From Spiroplasma sp. TIUS-1 (GTDB lineage Bacteria > Bacillota_I > Bacilli_A > Mycoplasmatales > Mycoplasmataceae), in NCBI RefSeq assembly GCF_010365785.1, contig NZ_CP048387.1, positions 496,001-560,000 of the forward strand: DNA of 64,000 nucleotides. The letters run 5' to 3'. The stretch's first letter is position 1, and the number at the start of each line of letters is the position of its first letter. The translations under genes were made by a program, and so were the position numbers. The notes below the pieces were generated by a model. It made no database searches. It saw only the letters and a list, made by a program, of their open reading frames with translations, and was not told the DNA's origin. Shown here piece after piece: positions 11,944-23,872 of this stretch.

Positions 11944-14319
11944 TTATTTATTTTTTTTCTTTTTAATTATTACAATTATACTAATTGTAATAATTAAAAC
12001 AGTTGATCCAATAATGAAAATAAGTATTATAAAATCTAAATTAATTTTAGAATCAGCTGTACTTTCTTCATAATTAAATTTAAATTTAGTGTTTAACGAA
12101 CCATATAATTTATCAGATTTGCCTATTACTTTTAAATACATGTACGATTCAAATTTGTTTATATTTGATAAATTACTTTGCAATTCATTTTTATATTCAT
12201 TGTCAGTATAAATACTAATATCAAAATCTTCTTTATTAACTGCAATATTTTCCTCTTTATAAAGTGTTTCAATAAATTTATTTTTTACATTTTCATTAAT
12301 TTCTTCAAAAGAAGTATTTTGGTTAATTACCAATGGATTATTTCCTAAATCAAACAAATCAACTTCAGATAAGTTTAATCTTTCTTCATATTTTTTATAA
12401 TTTTGTATATTTATTTCAAATGATTGTTGATTAAATACAAAATCAGATTTTGTTTTAGCAAGTAATTTAAACTCGTTATCTGTTCATTTAAAATTTTGAA
12501 AGAACTCTTCATTAATAAGCTTTTCTTTTCCACTACCATCTTTTCAATAAACATCTATCAATTCATAAACATTATCAAATTCTTTATTTAAATTGTCATG
12601 TTTTATTTTTCTATCAATTTCATTATAAATCTTTTGAAAAAAGTTAAACTTATTATTATGATTAGAATTATCAAAATAAGTTTTAATATTTAAATCACTT
12701 AAGTCAATTTTTTCTTCTTTTTTAACAATAACATCTTCAACATTAAAATCTTCAATTACTTCTTTTTCACTTCCTCAATAACCAAACTGTTTTAGTTTTT
12801 TATCATTTTCTAAATAAATATTATCTTCATTATCATAGTTATATCACTTATCCAAATTTGGATTGTGTCAAGTAAATAAATCATTGAAAAAGTGGCCTGA
12901 TTCATGAATAATTAATTGTGTAAGATCAAATGAATATCATTTGTCATCACCTAAAAAAGGATTATTATTATTAATTTTTGTTTCTGTAAGTATTGTTTTA
13001 GTACCTTTTCCATGTATTTCCATTGTTCAGTTTGATGATAATCAAGTACCAAGTGAACTTGAAGAATCATCACTTTTATATATAGAAATTCTTTTTATAA
13101 AATTAATAGGTCAAAATAAATTATTTTCTTGAGCCATAATTTCCATTAGCGAAACCATTTCAGAAATATAATAAAAAGCAAAAATTATATTGTCATAAGT
13201 TGTATCTTGCCCCATTTGGAGTAAAGAAGAATATTTTTTAAATTTATTTCATTCTTCTAATAAATTATTATTATTATTATTTAAAATATCTTTTAACGCT
13301 TTTGAAATATTAGTCTGATCAAATTTTGATTTAGGATTGGAACTGTTTCAGATATTCATTAACTCATAGAAATTATATTTATTTTTTATTTGATTGTTAT
13401 AATTATCAAAAATTATTATTTGCTCATTATTATATTCAAGTTCTTCAAAAAAATAATTGTTTATATTAAATCTAATGTTATTCAACGAATCAATATTTAA
13501 ATATTCATAGTGTTTATAATTAAAATTTAAAAACTCCTCTTTATAATTCTTTTTAGACCACTGTCATGTATTTGAACTATGTAACGCCATTCCAATTAAA
13601 TTATTAAAAGTGCTAGAATTTTCAATAAATTCAGAGTTTTCTATTACATTTGAATTTGATCTAATAAAGATTTTTTCAGTTTTTTGTTCTAAATTTATTT
13701 TTGGATATTTATTCTTATTTGCTTCAAAGTTATTTATAATTATTTTTTTAATTTCAATTCTTTTTTCTTTTATTTTTTCTGGACTATTTAAATTATTTCC
13801 ATCAACTATCTTTTTTTTGTTTTTAAAAATATAAGGAACAAAATCTAAAAATCAAATATTTAAAATTTCTCAATGTTTTGTCTTTGTTTTTTTCATACCT
13901 TCAAAAATTCATCTACTAAAAATTTGGGCAGATGCTTCTTCTAAGTTTTTTAAACCATATGAATAACTATTTAAAAAAAATATCATCATTAGGCTTGATT
14001 TAAAAAAATCTATATCAAATCATTCCATAGCTGCCTCTTCGTCAAAGCAATTATCTTTACAAGCTTCTTGATAAAACTGAATATATTTTTTTTCTAATGA
14101 GTCTCCGACTAAATCTATATTATTTTTTGATTTTTCATCCAGCATTAAATATAAAAATAAACCTAAATAATTTTGGTAATTTATAAAACCATTATTATTA
14201 ATTGGTTTTGCTTTAATGATTATATTTTTTGTTTCATTTTTGCTTAAAGTATTAGCAATTGGTAAAAATGAAACAAAAAATGAAGAAAATGAAATAAAAA
14301 ATGTAAGCATTATTTTCAT
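11944..14319 (-). CDS. Membrane-anchored HExxH zinc metalloprotease (putative)
   Basis: 791 residues, one continuous frame through more than ten TGA-Trp codons. An N-terminal signal segment (about 1-24) precedes a large Asn-rich extracellular region. The zinc motif HESGH is at 472-476 inside TQLIIHESGHFFNDLF; a Glu downstream (GSEKEVIE) could be the third ligand. One C-terminal membrane segment (about 760-785) ends in IIKKKKNK. This layout (secreted, C-terminally anchored) fits the mycoplasma MYPU_1760-like metalloproteases, but I assign it by motif only. It starts 21 bases after the Ig-like gene and is followed by terminator copy A, so those two genes form one transcription unit. Confidence 0.75.
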
Positions 14320-14340
14320 ATTTTATTATTCCTCAATTCA

Positions 14341-15786
14341 TTATTTATTTTTTGCTATAAATTCTAAACTATCTGCTCAGATTTTAGCTTCAGATTTTGC
14401 TCAGTATGCATTTCAACCAGAAGCAAAAGCACCAGCTGAAACTTTTAATTTAATTTCTATAATATTATTCACGACTCTATGTTGGTATACTCCTAAAGTT
14501 TTCATTCAATTGACATTTGAATATGAAGTGCTTCAAATGTCTTGTTCACCACTTCATTCCTTACCAATAGAACTAGTTGATATTTTATTACTAAATGATT
14601 TACCATTTGTTTCATTACCATGAATATTACCATTTTTGTTATCCCAGGCATAACCTTTGGTGTTTAAATTTATATATTCATAAGACTCTTTAAACTCATT
14701 AACACCTAAAACTGGTTTATATTGAAAAACCATCTCAGTAGAGTCTCAATATGTAGTGGCATATGCTTCAACCCTAACTTTTTTAGAAATTTGATTTACA
14801 TTTAAGTTATCAAGTTTTGTTTTAAATATTACTTCAATACTTCCTTCCAATTCCTTTTGATTTTCTTTAGCTACTAAAACTAGACTATTGTATTTTTTAT
14901 TTTTAATTATTGTATTTTGTCGGATTAAATCAGCGTCACTAAAAGTTAAAGAATTTTTATCAATTATTTTTTGAAGTAATTCACTGTCATTTTTCAATGT
15001 TGTTTCTGATATTGTTCCTAAATCTTGTGTTTTTGAAATTATGTCACTCACTTTTTGTGCTTGTTCTGCTTCTTTATCAACAACATCAAAATATATTTTT
15101 TCCTCTTTTTTAGCATTATCTGCTGAAATGCTTAAAATACCCTTTCCAAGTTCTTTACCTTTAATTGTAATCAATCCTTTGCTATTAACTGAATAGCTTA
15201 CTAATTCACTTTTATTTGTAGTTAATTCAATATTTTTTAAATCATCATAATTTTCAATTAATACTTCAACTGTTTCATCTTTTTTAATAATTATATTATG
15301 TGTTGAAAGTTCAATGTCTATTTCTTCATCAACTGGTGGTTTTGTGCCTTCTTCACCAGTATTTTCTAATACAACTTGGAATTTTAACATACCTTTAAAT
15401 TTTTCTCTTGATTCTGAAGATGATGGACTTAATTTAATATTATATGTTTTTGGTGGTTCATTTAATTTAGGCATGATCCATGAATAGCCCATTCATTTTC
15501 ATCCATCAGGATTATCTATAATCGCTGAATCAAAAACATCAGATAATACTCCTTCATCTGGGTTATTAAAAAATACTTCAGCCAAAATTTCTTCTTTTAT
15601 AATATCTTGTGTTACTTCTTCTAAGTCATTTAGATAATATAAATTAATTTCAGATTTTGTTAATTGAATGTTGTTTAAATTAATTATTTCATTATAAACA
15701 AATTTATTTATTTCAATATTATTCATTGCATTTACTGGTGCGCCTGTGTTTCCAGATAAATACATTATCGCTAATAGTGTTTTCAT
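14341..15786 (-). CDS. Secreted or surface protein with Ig-like (Big_2-type) domain
   Basis: 481 residues. A short hydrophobic N-terminus (MKTLLAIMYLSGN) may act as a signal, though weakly and without a lipobox Cys. Residues about 160-238 look like a bacterial Ig-like domain (KKDETVEVLI, then VNSKGLITIKGKELGKGILSISA). A region near 240-340 resembles lipoprotein domains of this lineage (SDIISKTQDLGTIS, GSIEVIFKT). The C-terminal 140 residues are Trp/Ser/Asn-rich and unlike anything I recognise. Both TGA and one TGG encode Trp. First gene of a two-gene unit with the metalloprotease. Adhesion or substrate binding is a guess. Confidence 0.65.
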
Positions 15787-15987
15787 TTAAGTTCTAACTC
15801 CTTTCCTTATTTGTTCTTTACTTTCTTAAACTAATAAATATTGGTATTTTTGCTTATTTATACAAATTTATTTTATCATTATAGAATTTTATTTGGAAAT
15901 TTTTTTATATTTTATTGAGTAGATTTTGATAAATAATTAAATTTAAATTAATTTTTTATGCATTTAAAACATTTGTATTTACTACAT

Positions 15988-16021
15988 AAAATAAAAAATT
16001 CCCAGAGGAATTTTATAATTT
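15988..16021 (-). terminator. Terminator of polC-rimP, copy B of the 34-nt duplicated sequence
   Basis: Same hairpin as 11857-11890, overlapping the rimP stop codon. The bases between it and 15786 (about 200, very AT-rich) must hold the promoter of the Ig-like gene; I see no convincing -35. Confidence 0.8.
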
Positions 16022-16498
16022 AACTGAAAATCTAATAAACTCAATATCAGAATATTTAAGTTCAACTTTTTTAGGTCTACCTTTTATAAAAAAAGTAAAT
16101 AAGTATTTATCATTATTTATTTCTTTTAACTCAGCGCTGAATTCATTAAGATCATTTTCAAATGGAATTTTTGTTTGAACAAAGAAATATTTACCAACAA
16201 GTTCTTTTAAAACATCTTCTGATTTAATTTCTCTTTCAGCTCCTGCTGAAGATACTTCTAGCATATATTCTTCTTCGATTGAATCATATTTCGAATCTAA
16301 CAAATTTGAAACCAATTCATTATATTTAATCAAATCATCAAAGTGAATTGGACTTCCATCCTTATTTTCCAATAATACTTGAATAATATCAGATTCAAAT
16401 TCGTTGTAAATGTTTATTTCATAAACATTTACTTTTTCATTTTTAAACTGATCAGTTATATCAATCTTTAGTTCATTTAAAATGCTGTGTAATTTCAT
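16013..16498 (-). CDS. rimP: Ribosome maturation factor RimP
   Basis: Assists 30S subunit maturation. 161 residues. The conserved core LEVSSAGAEREI is present (usual form LEVSSPGxxRPL; here Ala replaces Pro). ATG at 16498 follows AGGAG by 4 bases, and the polC stop TAG is part of that site. An upstream TTG in frame at 16516 is rejected. In Firmicutes rimP is followed by nusA, ylxR and infB; here a terminator and a surface-protein module follow instead. Confidence 0.9.
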   Translation of the reverse strand: MKLHSILNELKIDITDQFKNEKVNVYEINIYNEFESDIIQVLLENKDGSPIHFDDLIKYNELVSNLLDSKYDSIEEEYMLEVSSAGAEREIKSEDVLKELVGKYFFVQTKIPFENDLNEFSAELKEINNDKYLFTFFIKGRPKKVELKYSDIEFIRFSVKL

Positions 16499-16505
16499 CG
16501 GTCTC

Positions 16506-19500
16506 CTAAAATCCAAAAGTTATTTGTTCTTCATCTTTCAATGAGTCAATAATCTTGTAATCTTTTAATAATTGTAAATGGGTTTTATTGATATTTGTAC
16601 GATTTTCTAAATCTTTAAGTGAAGTGAAAGATTGTTCATCACGTGCTTCGACTATTTTACGTGCAACTGCTTCACCAAGTGAGTCAATTGCTGTAAACGG
16701 TGGATAAATATAACGCTTGCCATCTTCAGCTTCCTTAATAACAAATTTATCCGCTGTAGAGATATTAAAATCAATATTTTTAATTTCTATACCACGAGCA
16801 TACATCTCAAACATTACTTCAAGGGTATTAATTAATCAATCTTCACGTTGTGTTGAAGTTTTATTAGCTTGTTTTTCAATTATCTCTGCATATTTTTTTC
16901 TAGCAAATTCTTCACCCTTAAACGCAGTTTCTAAATCAAAAGATTTTGCTCGAGTCGTAAATCAAGTTGCATAATATTCAATTGGATAATTTATTTTATA
17001 TCAAGCAACACGATATGCCATTAATACATAAGCTGTTGCATGAGCTTTAGGAAACATATATTTAATTTTTATACAAGATTCAATATATCAAGTAGGAACA
17101 CCATGACTTTTCATTTCAGCAATTCATTCATTTGTTAGACCTTTACCCTTTCTTACAGATTCCATAATTGTAAAGGAAAGTGAAGGATCTAAACCCATTG
17201 ACATTAGATAAACCATAATATCATCTCTACAACCAATTACAGAAGAAATTGTAGCCTTTCCAGAATTAATCAAATCTTGTGCATTTCCAACATATACATC
17301 AGTTCCATGAGACAATCCTGAAATTTGAACTAAATCTGAAAAAGACTTTGGTTTAGTCTCATTTAACATTTTTCTAACAAATCCAGTACCAAATTCTGGA
17401 AGACCAAGTGCACCATTAACTTCACCATTTAATTTTTCTGGTGATACTCCTGGTAAGGCTTCTTGACTTCAAAATAATGTATATACATCAGCACTATTTG
17501 TTGGTATTGCTTGTGGATCAACTCCAGTAATGTCATACAACATTTTTAATGCCGTAGGATCATCGTGACCTAGTATATCAAGTTTTAATAAATTATCATG
17601 AATAGCGTGAAAGTCAAAATGAGTTGTTAATCAAGATGAAGATGAATCATCTGCTGGATAATTTACTGGACTAAAATCTTCTATGTCATATTCTTTTGGT
17701 AAAACAATAATTCCACCTGGATGTTGCCCTGTTGTTCTTTTTACACCAGCTGCTTCAACTGCCAATCTATCGATTTGAGCTGAACTCATTGATATTTCTT
17801 TTTTTTCTAAATATCCTTTTACATAACCATAAGCAGTTTTGTCTGCAACTGTAGAAATAGTTCCGGCTCTGAATACATTATTTTCACCAAATATTTTTTT
17901 TGTAAAATTATGAGCGGTTGATTGATAATCACCTGAAAAGTTTAAATCAATATCAGGAACTTTATCACCATTAAATCCCAAGAAAGTTTCAAATGGGATA
18001 TCGTGCCCATCACCTACTAATTGTTCTCCACAATTTGGACATTTTGCCAATGGTAAGTCATAACCACACTTAATCGATGGATCAGTTTCAAAATCAGAAT
18101 ATTTACAGTTTGGACATCTATAGTGAGCACGTAATGGATTAACCTCTGTAATGTTTGACATAGTCGCAGCAAATGATGAACCAACAGATCCACGAGAACC
18201 TACTAGATATGAATCAGTCAAAGATTGTTTTACAAGCAAGTGTGACACTCAATAGACAATTGCAAATCCATGTTTAATAATTGATTGTAATTCTTTTTCA
18301 ATTCTATCACTTACAATTTTAGGTAAATTTTCACCATACATAGCCCTTGCAGTCATGTAACATTCATCTGTCAAGAGTTTATCTACGTTATCAATTTTTG
18401 GTGTAAATAAACCTTTCTTTAATGGTTTAACATCAAAATCAATCATGTCTGCAATCGTATTAGTGTTTTTAACAACAATATTATTGATTAATTCTTCATC
18501 ATTTAACCAAGAAAATTCTTCTAACATTTGAGTTGTACTTCTTAAGTGTTGATCTGGATTTGTTTTGATTCTATTTTTATAATCAAATAATGGATGAGCT
18601 ACTCCAGCCAATCCTTTAGTTTCAATATAAATATCTCTAATTTGTTTTTGTGATTCTTTTACATAATGAGCATCTGACGTTGCAACAACATGAATATTAT
18701 TTTTAATTGCTATGTTTATAATCAATCTTTGAATTTCTTGTAAATCTTCTACTTTTAAATCACCTAATTGAATTAGCTTTGAATATACAGATAACGGTTG
18801 AACTTCAATATAATCATATTTTTTTATTTCTTCTTCTAATTCAAAATTTGACTTAGTACGAGCTGCTTCAAATACTGGAGAATTTAAACAACCTGCACCT
18901 ATTAAAATGTTTCCCATTTTTTTAAATTCAAATAATTTTGTCTCAGTTATTTTTGGTGATCCTAAAAATCCTTCTACATGAGTATGTGATATCATTTTAA
19001 ATAAAACTTTTAAACCAGATTGGTTTTTAGCAATAACATTAACGTGTGCTGGTCTTGGCTTTGAAATGTTCAAAATTGATCCAGGAAGCTCTCGTAAGTT
19101 TTCCCAATCATTTATTACTTCTAATTTAATCTTTTTCTTGGCTTCATGAATTAAATGGTCATATAGATCGCTTAAAACACGTGCATCATAATCTGCACGG
19201 TGGGCAATGTGATCATCGTATAAAATACCGAATGTTTTACAGACCGTACCAAGTCTATGATTCTTTATTTTAGGTTTAATAGCCCTTGCAATTGCAAGCG
19301 TATCAATTACAGTATTTTCAAATGGTTTATAGCCTAACTTAATCGCTCATGAATTTAAAAAACCAATATCAAATTTAGCATTGTGGGCAATTAAAATTGA
19401 ATCACCAATGATTTCATGTATTTTTTTGAATTCTACTTCAATACTCTGTTTATCTTCTAACATGTCATTTGTAATATTTGTCAAATCAGAAGTGAACTGA

Positions 19501-20888
19501 GATATTTTTTTTCTTGGTTTAATTAATATTGAAATATCTTTTGAAGGCTTTTCATCTGACGGATCATACACAACTGCTCCAAATTCAATAATTTCATCCC
19601 TTTCAGGAGATAGACCAGTTGTTTCTAAGTCAAAAATAACAATTCTTGAATTACGAACTGATTGGTTTTTAGGATTTTTTACATATCAGTATTTATCATC
19701 AACAACAGACAATTCACAACCATAAATTAGTTTTAAGGGATTTTTTGATCCCTTATTAATTTTATTTAAATGATTGAATGCTGCGGGATAGGCTTGAATA
19801 TTTTGGTGATCTGTTATGGCTATTGCATTTCAACCTCAATCTTTAGCTTGATCTAAATACTCTTCAATAGAAGAAACACCATCCATTACTGACATTTTAG
19901 TATGAGTATGCAACTCAACACGTTTAATAGTTGCTTCATCAAAAGATTTAATTTCGACTTTAGGGATTTTTTGATAATCAGATACAATCATTTGAAATGA
20001 TTTATCAAATTGAGAATATTCATAATTACCACGAATAGAAATTCAATCGCCTACTTTAATTAAGTCTTCTTTTTCAATCACACCGTCAGCATTATCATCA
20101 AACGCCGTTGGGGTATTTGATCTTGTGAAGTTTATGCATTTAATAGCTGATGTGTCATCTCCTATTGAAAATATATAAAAATTATTTCCTGTTTTAGATA
20201 CACGTGATTCTTTTTTTAAAACCTCACCATTTAAAATAATATTTTTTGCGCCTTCTTCTATTTCAGAAATTGACTTATAACTCGGTTTACCAATTTTATT
20301 TTTAAATGTTTCTGGGTTATATTTGCTTTTTGAAATTTTAGAAACAAATTCTTTTTGTTGCTTTTCCAATCTTTGTCGGGCGTCAATATCACTTTCTTCT
20401 ATTTTAAATTCAACGTCTACATTTGAAAAACCATACTTTAAAAGTCGCTTTTCAAAATATGATGTCTCTTTTGTCAGTTCTTCAACTTGAGTTTTATTTG
20501 AAACTAAAAATGTAATTTGTTTAGTTTCTTTATTAAATTCAAACTTTTCTTTTGAAATTAAACGGATAACTCCTGCTTTGAGCTTTGATTTGTGTTTAAT
20601 TAAATAATCAATATAGTCCCACAAAATATCAGTTTCATACTTAATTATATTAGGCTTAATATTAATTTTAATTGGTATTTGTCTTTTGTTATTTTCTAAT
20701 TCTTTTTCTAAAAATTCAATAAGAGAAACTGGTAATGTTTCTTTTACAGAAAGAAAAATACGAATTCTATTTTTTTCTTCTTCAATTTGACGTGTTTTAA
20801 AAAAGTCAGCGCCTTCCAATAATTTAGATTGCTCTGAATTAAATTCTATATTTAGTTTTTCAAACAAATGAGTTACTTTACTATTCAC
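16506..20888 (-). CDS. polC: DNA polymerase III alpha subunit, PolC type
   Basis: Gram-positive-type replicative polymerase with built-in proofreading. 1460 residues across many TGA-Trp codons. Order: N-terminal helical region, OB fold (about 215-300), PHP domain ([14 protein letters not shown] near 323), DEDD exonuclease ([10 protein letters not shown] near 416, HNAKFDIGF), polymerase core with two CPNC-type zinc-like pairs and PDIDLNFSG (near 980), then the thumb and HhH region to the end. Start is GTG at 20888 with GTGAGG upstream. Follows cdsA by 25 bases and is coupled to rimP. Confidence 0.97.
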
Positions 20889-20913
20889 GATTAAACCTCA
20901 CCAATTTTTATTT

Positions 20914-22008
20914 TTATTTTAATATTAAAATAATTATTTCCATAACAAATGTTGTAAATAAGATTGAATCAAGTCTATCTAATAAACCACCATGCCCTGG
21001 AATCAAATTTGAATAATCTTTAATATTCTTTTGTCTCTTTAAAAAAGAAAATAATAAATCACCCACAATACTTAATATTGGAATGATGATTGAAAAAATA
21101 ATTATAATTAGAATTTTAACCCAAAGGTCTGCTGTATCAACATAACCTTTAAAAGGAATAAACAATAAATTATTTGGAATTGCAAAAATTAGTATTGAAG
21201 CATATGTCACACCCAATATAAATGCTCCTAACCAACCACCAATAGCTCCTTCAATTGACTTCTTAGGTGAAATAATTGGAGCTAATTTATTTTTTCCTCA
21301 TTTGATACCTACAAAATAAGCAAATGTATCTGTTGCTATAACCATTATTCAAATTCAAATAATAGTTGCAACAGATTGACCGCCTGCAATAAAGAAGTCA
21401 ATTGTATTAACTGGAGTTAATGCAATTGTTGTGATTCCCTTTACTCCCAAAATAACTATAATCATATATCCTGTAAATAAGAAAACGTCTTTAAAAAATA
21501 AATTTTCATTTTTTAAGAATAATATAATTGAGATCAAAACAAAAATTAAAACAGACATAATTCAAATAAATGGAATATACACAGCTAGTGTATTTGGTCA
21601 TGATAAGTAAATTCAACCTGGAAAGTTTGAATTTTCAACTGTTATTGGCAAATAAAAAATTATACAAGCAAGAAAAATATATGTTGAATGTTGAAACAAC
21701 TTTCTAAATCCAAATGCACGAGATAGTTCAAAAGCAGCTGCCCCTACTATTAAAAATGAAACTAACAAATGAACACTAGCAAAGATGTCTAATCATGACG
21801 GACTTGTAATATTATCTGCAAAAAATGAATAAGCTAAAGCTGAAAATAAATAAATCAACAAAACAATTACTAGTATCATTGCTGAAAACAATCTAACTTT
21901 TATACCACCAAAAGAAACTTTTGAATCTACCCTTAATTCTTCAGATTTAATAACAGTTTTTTTACTATCTTCTATTGGAGAGCTAGTTTTATTGTTTTTT
22001 GATTTCAT
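20914..22008 (-). CDS. cdsA: Phosphatidate cytidylyltransferase
   Basis: Makes CDP-diacylglycerol, the precursor of phosphatidylglycerol and cardiolipin. 364 residues: a polar 40-residue N-terminal extension, about eight membrane segments, and the CdsA signature near the C-terminus (SIVGDLLFSFLKR, then PGHGGLLDRLDS, about 313-347). Joined over several TGA-Trp codons. ATG has TAGGAG 6 bases upstream. Directly precedes polC. Confidence 0.94.
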
Positions 22009-22050
22009 TTTTGCTCCTAAAAATATATTTAAATTATATATGAAATAAAG

Positions 22051-22084
22051 AAAAACACCCCTATTACAATGGGTGTTTTTAAAA
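22051..22084 (-). terminator. Terminator of rpmG
   Basis: Hairpin AAAACACCC / GGGTGTTTT with a 10-base loop, then a T-rich tract, starting right after the rpmG stop. Confidence 0.85.
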
Positions 22085-22228
22085 TTATTTTTTTTGTTTG
22101 TGAGTGATGTGACCGTTGCATTTTGAACAGAATTTTTTAACTTCTATTTTTTCTTTTCTCTTATCGTTTTTAGTGATGTAATTTTCGTTTTTACAATCAA
22201 CACATCTTAAAATAACACCTTCGCGCAT
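22085..22228 (-). CDS. rpmG: 50S ribosomal protein L33
   Basis: 47 residues. [20 protein letters not shown] followed by FCSKC: the four-cysteine zinc form (CxxC twice) of L33. ATG is preceded by a GGGGG run and a T-rich spacer. Monocistronic, with its own terminator. Confidence 0.95.
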   Translation of the reverse strand: MREGVILRCVDCKNENYITKNDKRKEKIEVKKFCSKCNGHITHKQKK

Positions 22229-22311
22229 ATTGCCCCCTAAACTTATTTATTTATGTAAATATATCATATCAAAGTTTTATAATTTGTTTATGTTCTTTAA
22301 ATACTTTTAAT

Positions 22312-22337
22312 AAAAAAATAAGCCTCAGCCTATTTTA
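22312..22337 (-). terminator. Terminator of the 77-residue Cys/His gene
   Basis: Stem AATAGGC / GCTTATT (one G-T pair), loop TGAG, then seven T. Overlaps the stop region. Confidence 0.75.
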
Positions 22338-22568
22338 AATAGATTTACATCCATAATGTATTGCTCTAATATTTTCTCTATTGTTATTTTTAGCACCTTT
22401 TATTCTTTCAATAATTCAATGTTTATCTGTTTTATTTCCATAATTTGCTTTTTTGATTGTATCTTGAGGAAATTTACAATTTGTTGCTTCACATTTAACT
22501 GATGGTTTAACACCATGTCTAGTTGATCATAAATATTCAGCATCGCCTTTCAATAATAATTCTTCCAT
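22335..22568 (-). CDS. Small Cys/His protein, possibly HNH-like
   Basis: 77 residues; unknown. ATG at 22568 has AGGAGATATT upstream; two TGA-Trp codons. Two early cysteines (VKCEATNC), a His-Trp pair (KHWIIERI) and the ending NNNRENIRAIHYGCKSI. The spacing C-x5-C, H, then N-x-x-x-I-x-x-C faintly recalls an HNH nuclease zinc core (H, N, C), but the fit is loose and the protein is very short. Own terminator, no clear operon partners. Confidence 0.7.
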
Positions 22569-22770
22569 AATATCTCCTTAATAATATAATATAATTTTAC
22601 CACTTTTAAAGCCTCTTTTGTAGAGAAACACTACTTTAAAATTAAAAAAAGTTCTCATTTTTGAAAAATATGCAAATATTAGTTTTTTGATTTGTTATCC
22701 CATTATTAATTTCATTAGTAGCTCTTGTAGTATTTATATTATAATATATTCAATAACTAATGAGGTTTTC

Positions 22771-23553
22771 ATGAAAAAATTAATAAGCGTCTTTGGAGCT
22801 TTAACAATAACTGCGACAACTACTATTATGGTTGTTTCATGTGCAAATTTAGATAACTACAAAGAAATAAAAAGAGCCTTAGACAATAATGAATCAATGA
22901 TTATTTTGATAAGTGCCGAAGATTGTACTCATTGTAAAAATTTTACATATGAATATGAAAAGTATAATAATTCTTCTGCAAAAAATTATGATTCATTTGA
23001 AGAAATGATTAACCAAATTACAACCAATACATATAACGACCGTTTGCATGTATCACCATCTGATAATGAAGATGAAAAAAGATTGACTGGATTTGGTGAA
23101 ATTGTTGAAAAGGTTACTTTTAAGGAATATAAATCAGAGAAATATGAAAATTTATTTGATGAAAAATGGTTAGTTTCTTTAAAGGATCTAATTAGAGATC
23201 AACTAAGAGAATTATTTGTAGAAAAAGACGATAGTAGTAAGCCTTTACCAAAAAAAGAAATTGACAAAAAAATAAATGCTAATTACTTAGATGGAATAAT
23301 GACTGGTACACCTACTTTCTTACATTTTAGACATGGAAGATTTATTGGTACTACAAATTGAGACTTCAAGAGTTTAAGTAATGACGAAGATGAATTTGTT
23401 TCAAGTATTGAAACTTATGTTAGAGATTTAATGTTTGGCGCTGAAACTGCAACTAGTACAGCGGAACTTTGAGGAGATTCATACCTTTCTTCTACTCTTT
23501 ATAAAAAAATTAGTGAGGCTTCAGTAACCGAACCAGATCCAGAAATAGAATAA
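22771..23553 (+). CDS. Lipoprotein with thioredoxin-like CxxC motif
   Basis: 260 residues. ATG at 22771 with TGAGG upstream (a longer frame from 22687 is rejected because the signal peptide starts here). Signal peptide 1-23 and lipobox VVSC with lipidated Cys24. The mature part contains SAEDCTHCKNF (C52-T-H-C55), the CxxC of a thioredoxin fold, and near residue 185 TGTPTFLHF, which fits the cis-proline loop facing that site, so a surface thiol-disulfide role is likely. The middle carries a long charged insertion. Two TGA and one TGG encode Trp. Followed by a strong terminator. Confidence 0.85.
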
Positions 23554-23564
23554 TTTGGTAAATA

Positions 23565-23597
23565 AAAAAACACAAACATTTCTGTTTGTGTTTTAAT
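23565..23597 (+). terminator. Bidirectional terminator between lipoprotein and tRNA cluster
   Basis: AAAACACAAACA-TTTC-TGTTTGTGTTTT: 12-bp perfect stem with T-runs on both strands, so it serves the lipoprotein gene and the converging tRNA operon. Confidence 0.9.
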
Positions 23598-23603
23598 TTC
23601 AAA

Positions 23604-23692
23604 TGGTCCCCGAGGCCGGAATTGAACCGGCACGGTATATTACAACCGGCGGATTTTAAGTCCGCTGCGTCTACCTATTCCGCCACCCGGGG
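23604..23692 (-). tRNA. tRNA-Leu (UAA)
   Basis: 89 bases including an encoded CCA. Acceptor CCCCGGG / CTCGGGG, long variable arm as expected for Leu, anticodon loop CTTAAAA giving UAA, T-loop GGTTCAATTCC. Last gene of the Tyr-Gln-Lys-Leu cluster. Confidence 0.96.
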
Positions 23693-23702
23693 AATAAAAA
23701 AA

Positions 23703-23778
<76 letters not shown>

Positions 23779-23794
23779 ATTAATAATAAAAAAT

Positions 23795-23869
23795 TGGCTG
23801 GGCTAGCTGGATTCGAACCGACGCATGTCACAGTCAAAGTGTGATGCCTTACCGCTTGGCGATAGCCCA
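23795..23869 (-). tRNA. tRNA-Gln (UUG)
   Basis: 75 bases including an encoded CCA. Acceptor TGGGCTA / TAGCCCA, anticodon stem TCACA / TGTGA with loop CTTTGAC giving UUG, T-loop GGTTCGAATCC. Confidence 0.96.
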
Positions 23870-23872
23870 ATA

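Noticed and set aside
11944-14319. Pseudogene or several broken fragments
   Set aside because: Reading TGA as Trp gives one uninterrupted 791-codon frame with signal, HESGH and C-terminal anchor; I translated the region and found no frameshift.
14216-14623. Plus-strand frame of 135 codons
   Set aside because: It lies antisense to the ends of two minus-strand genes with domain evidence and has no ribosome binding site or recognisable content.
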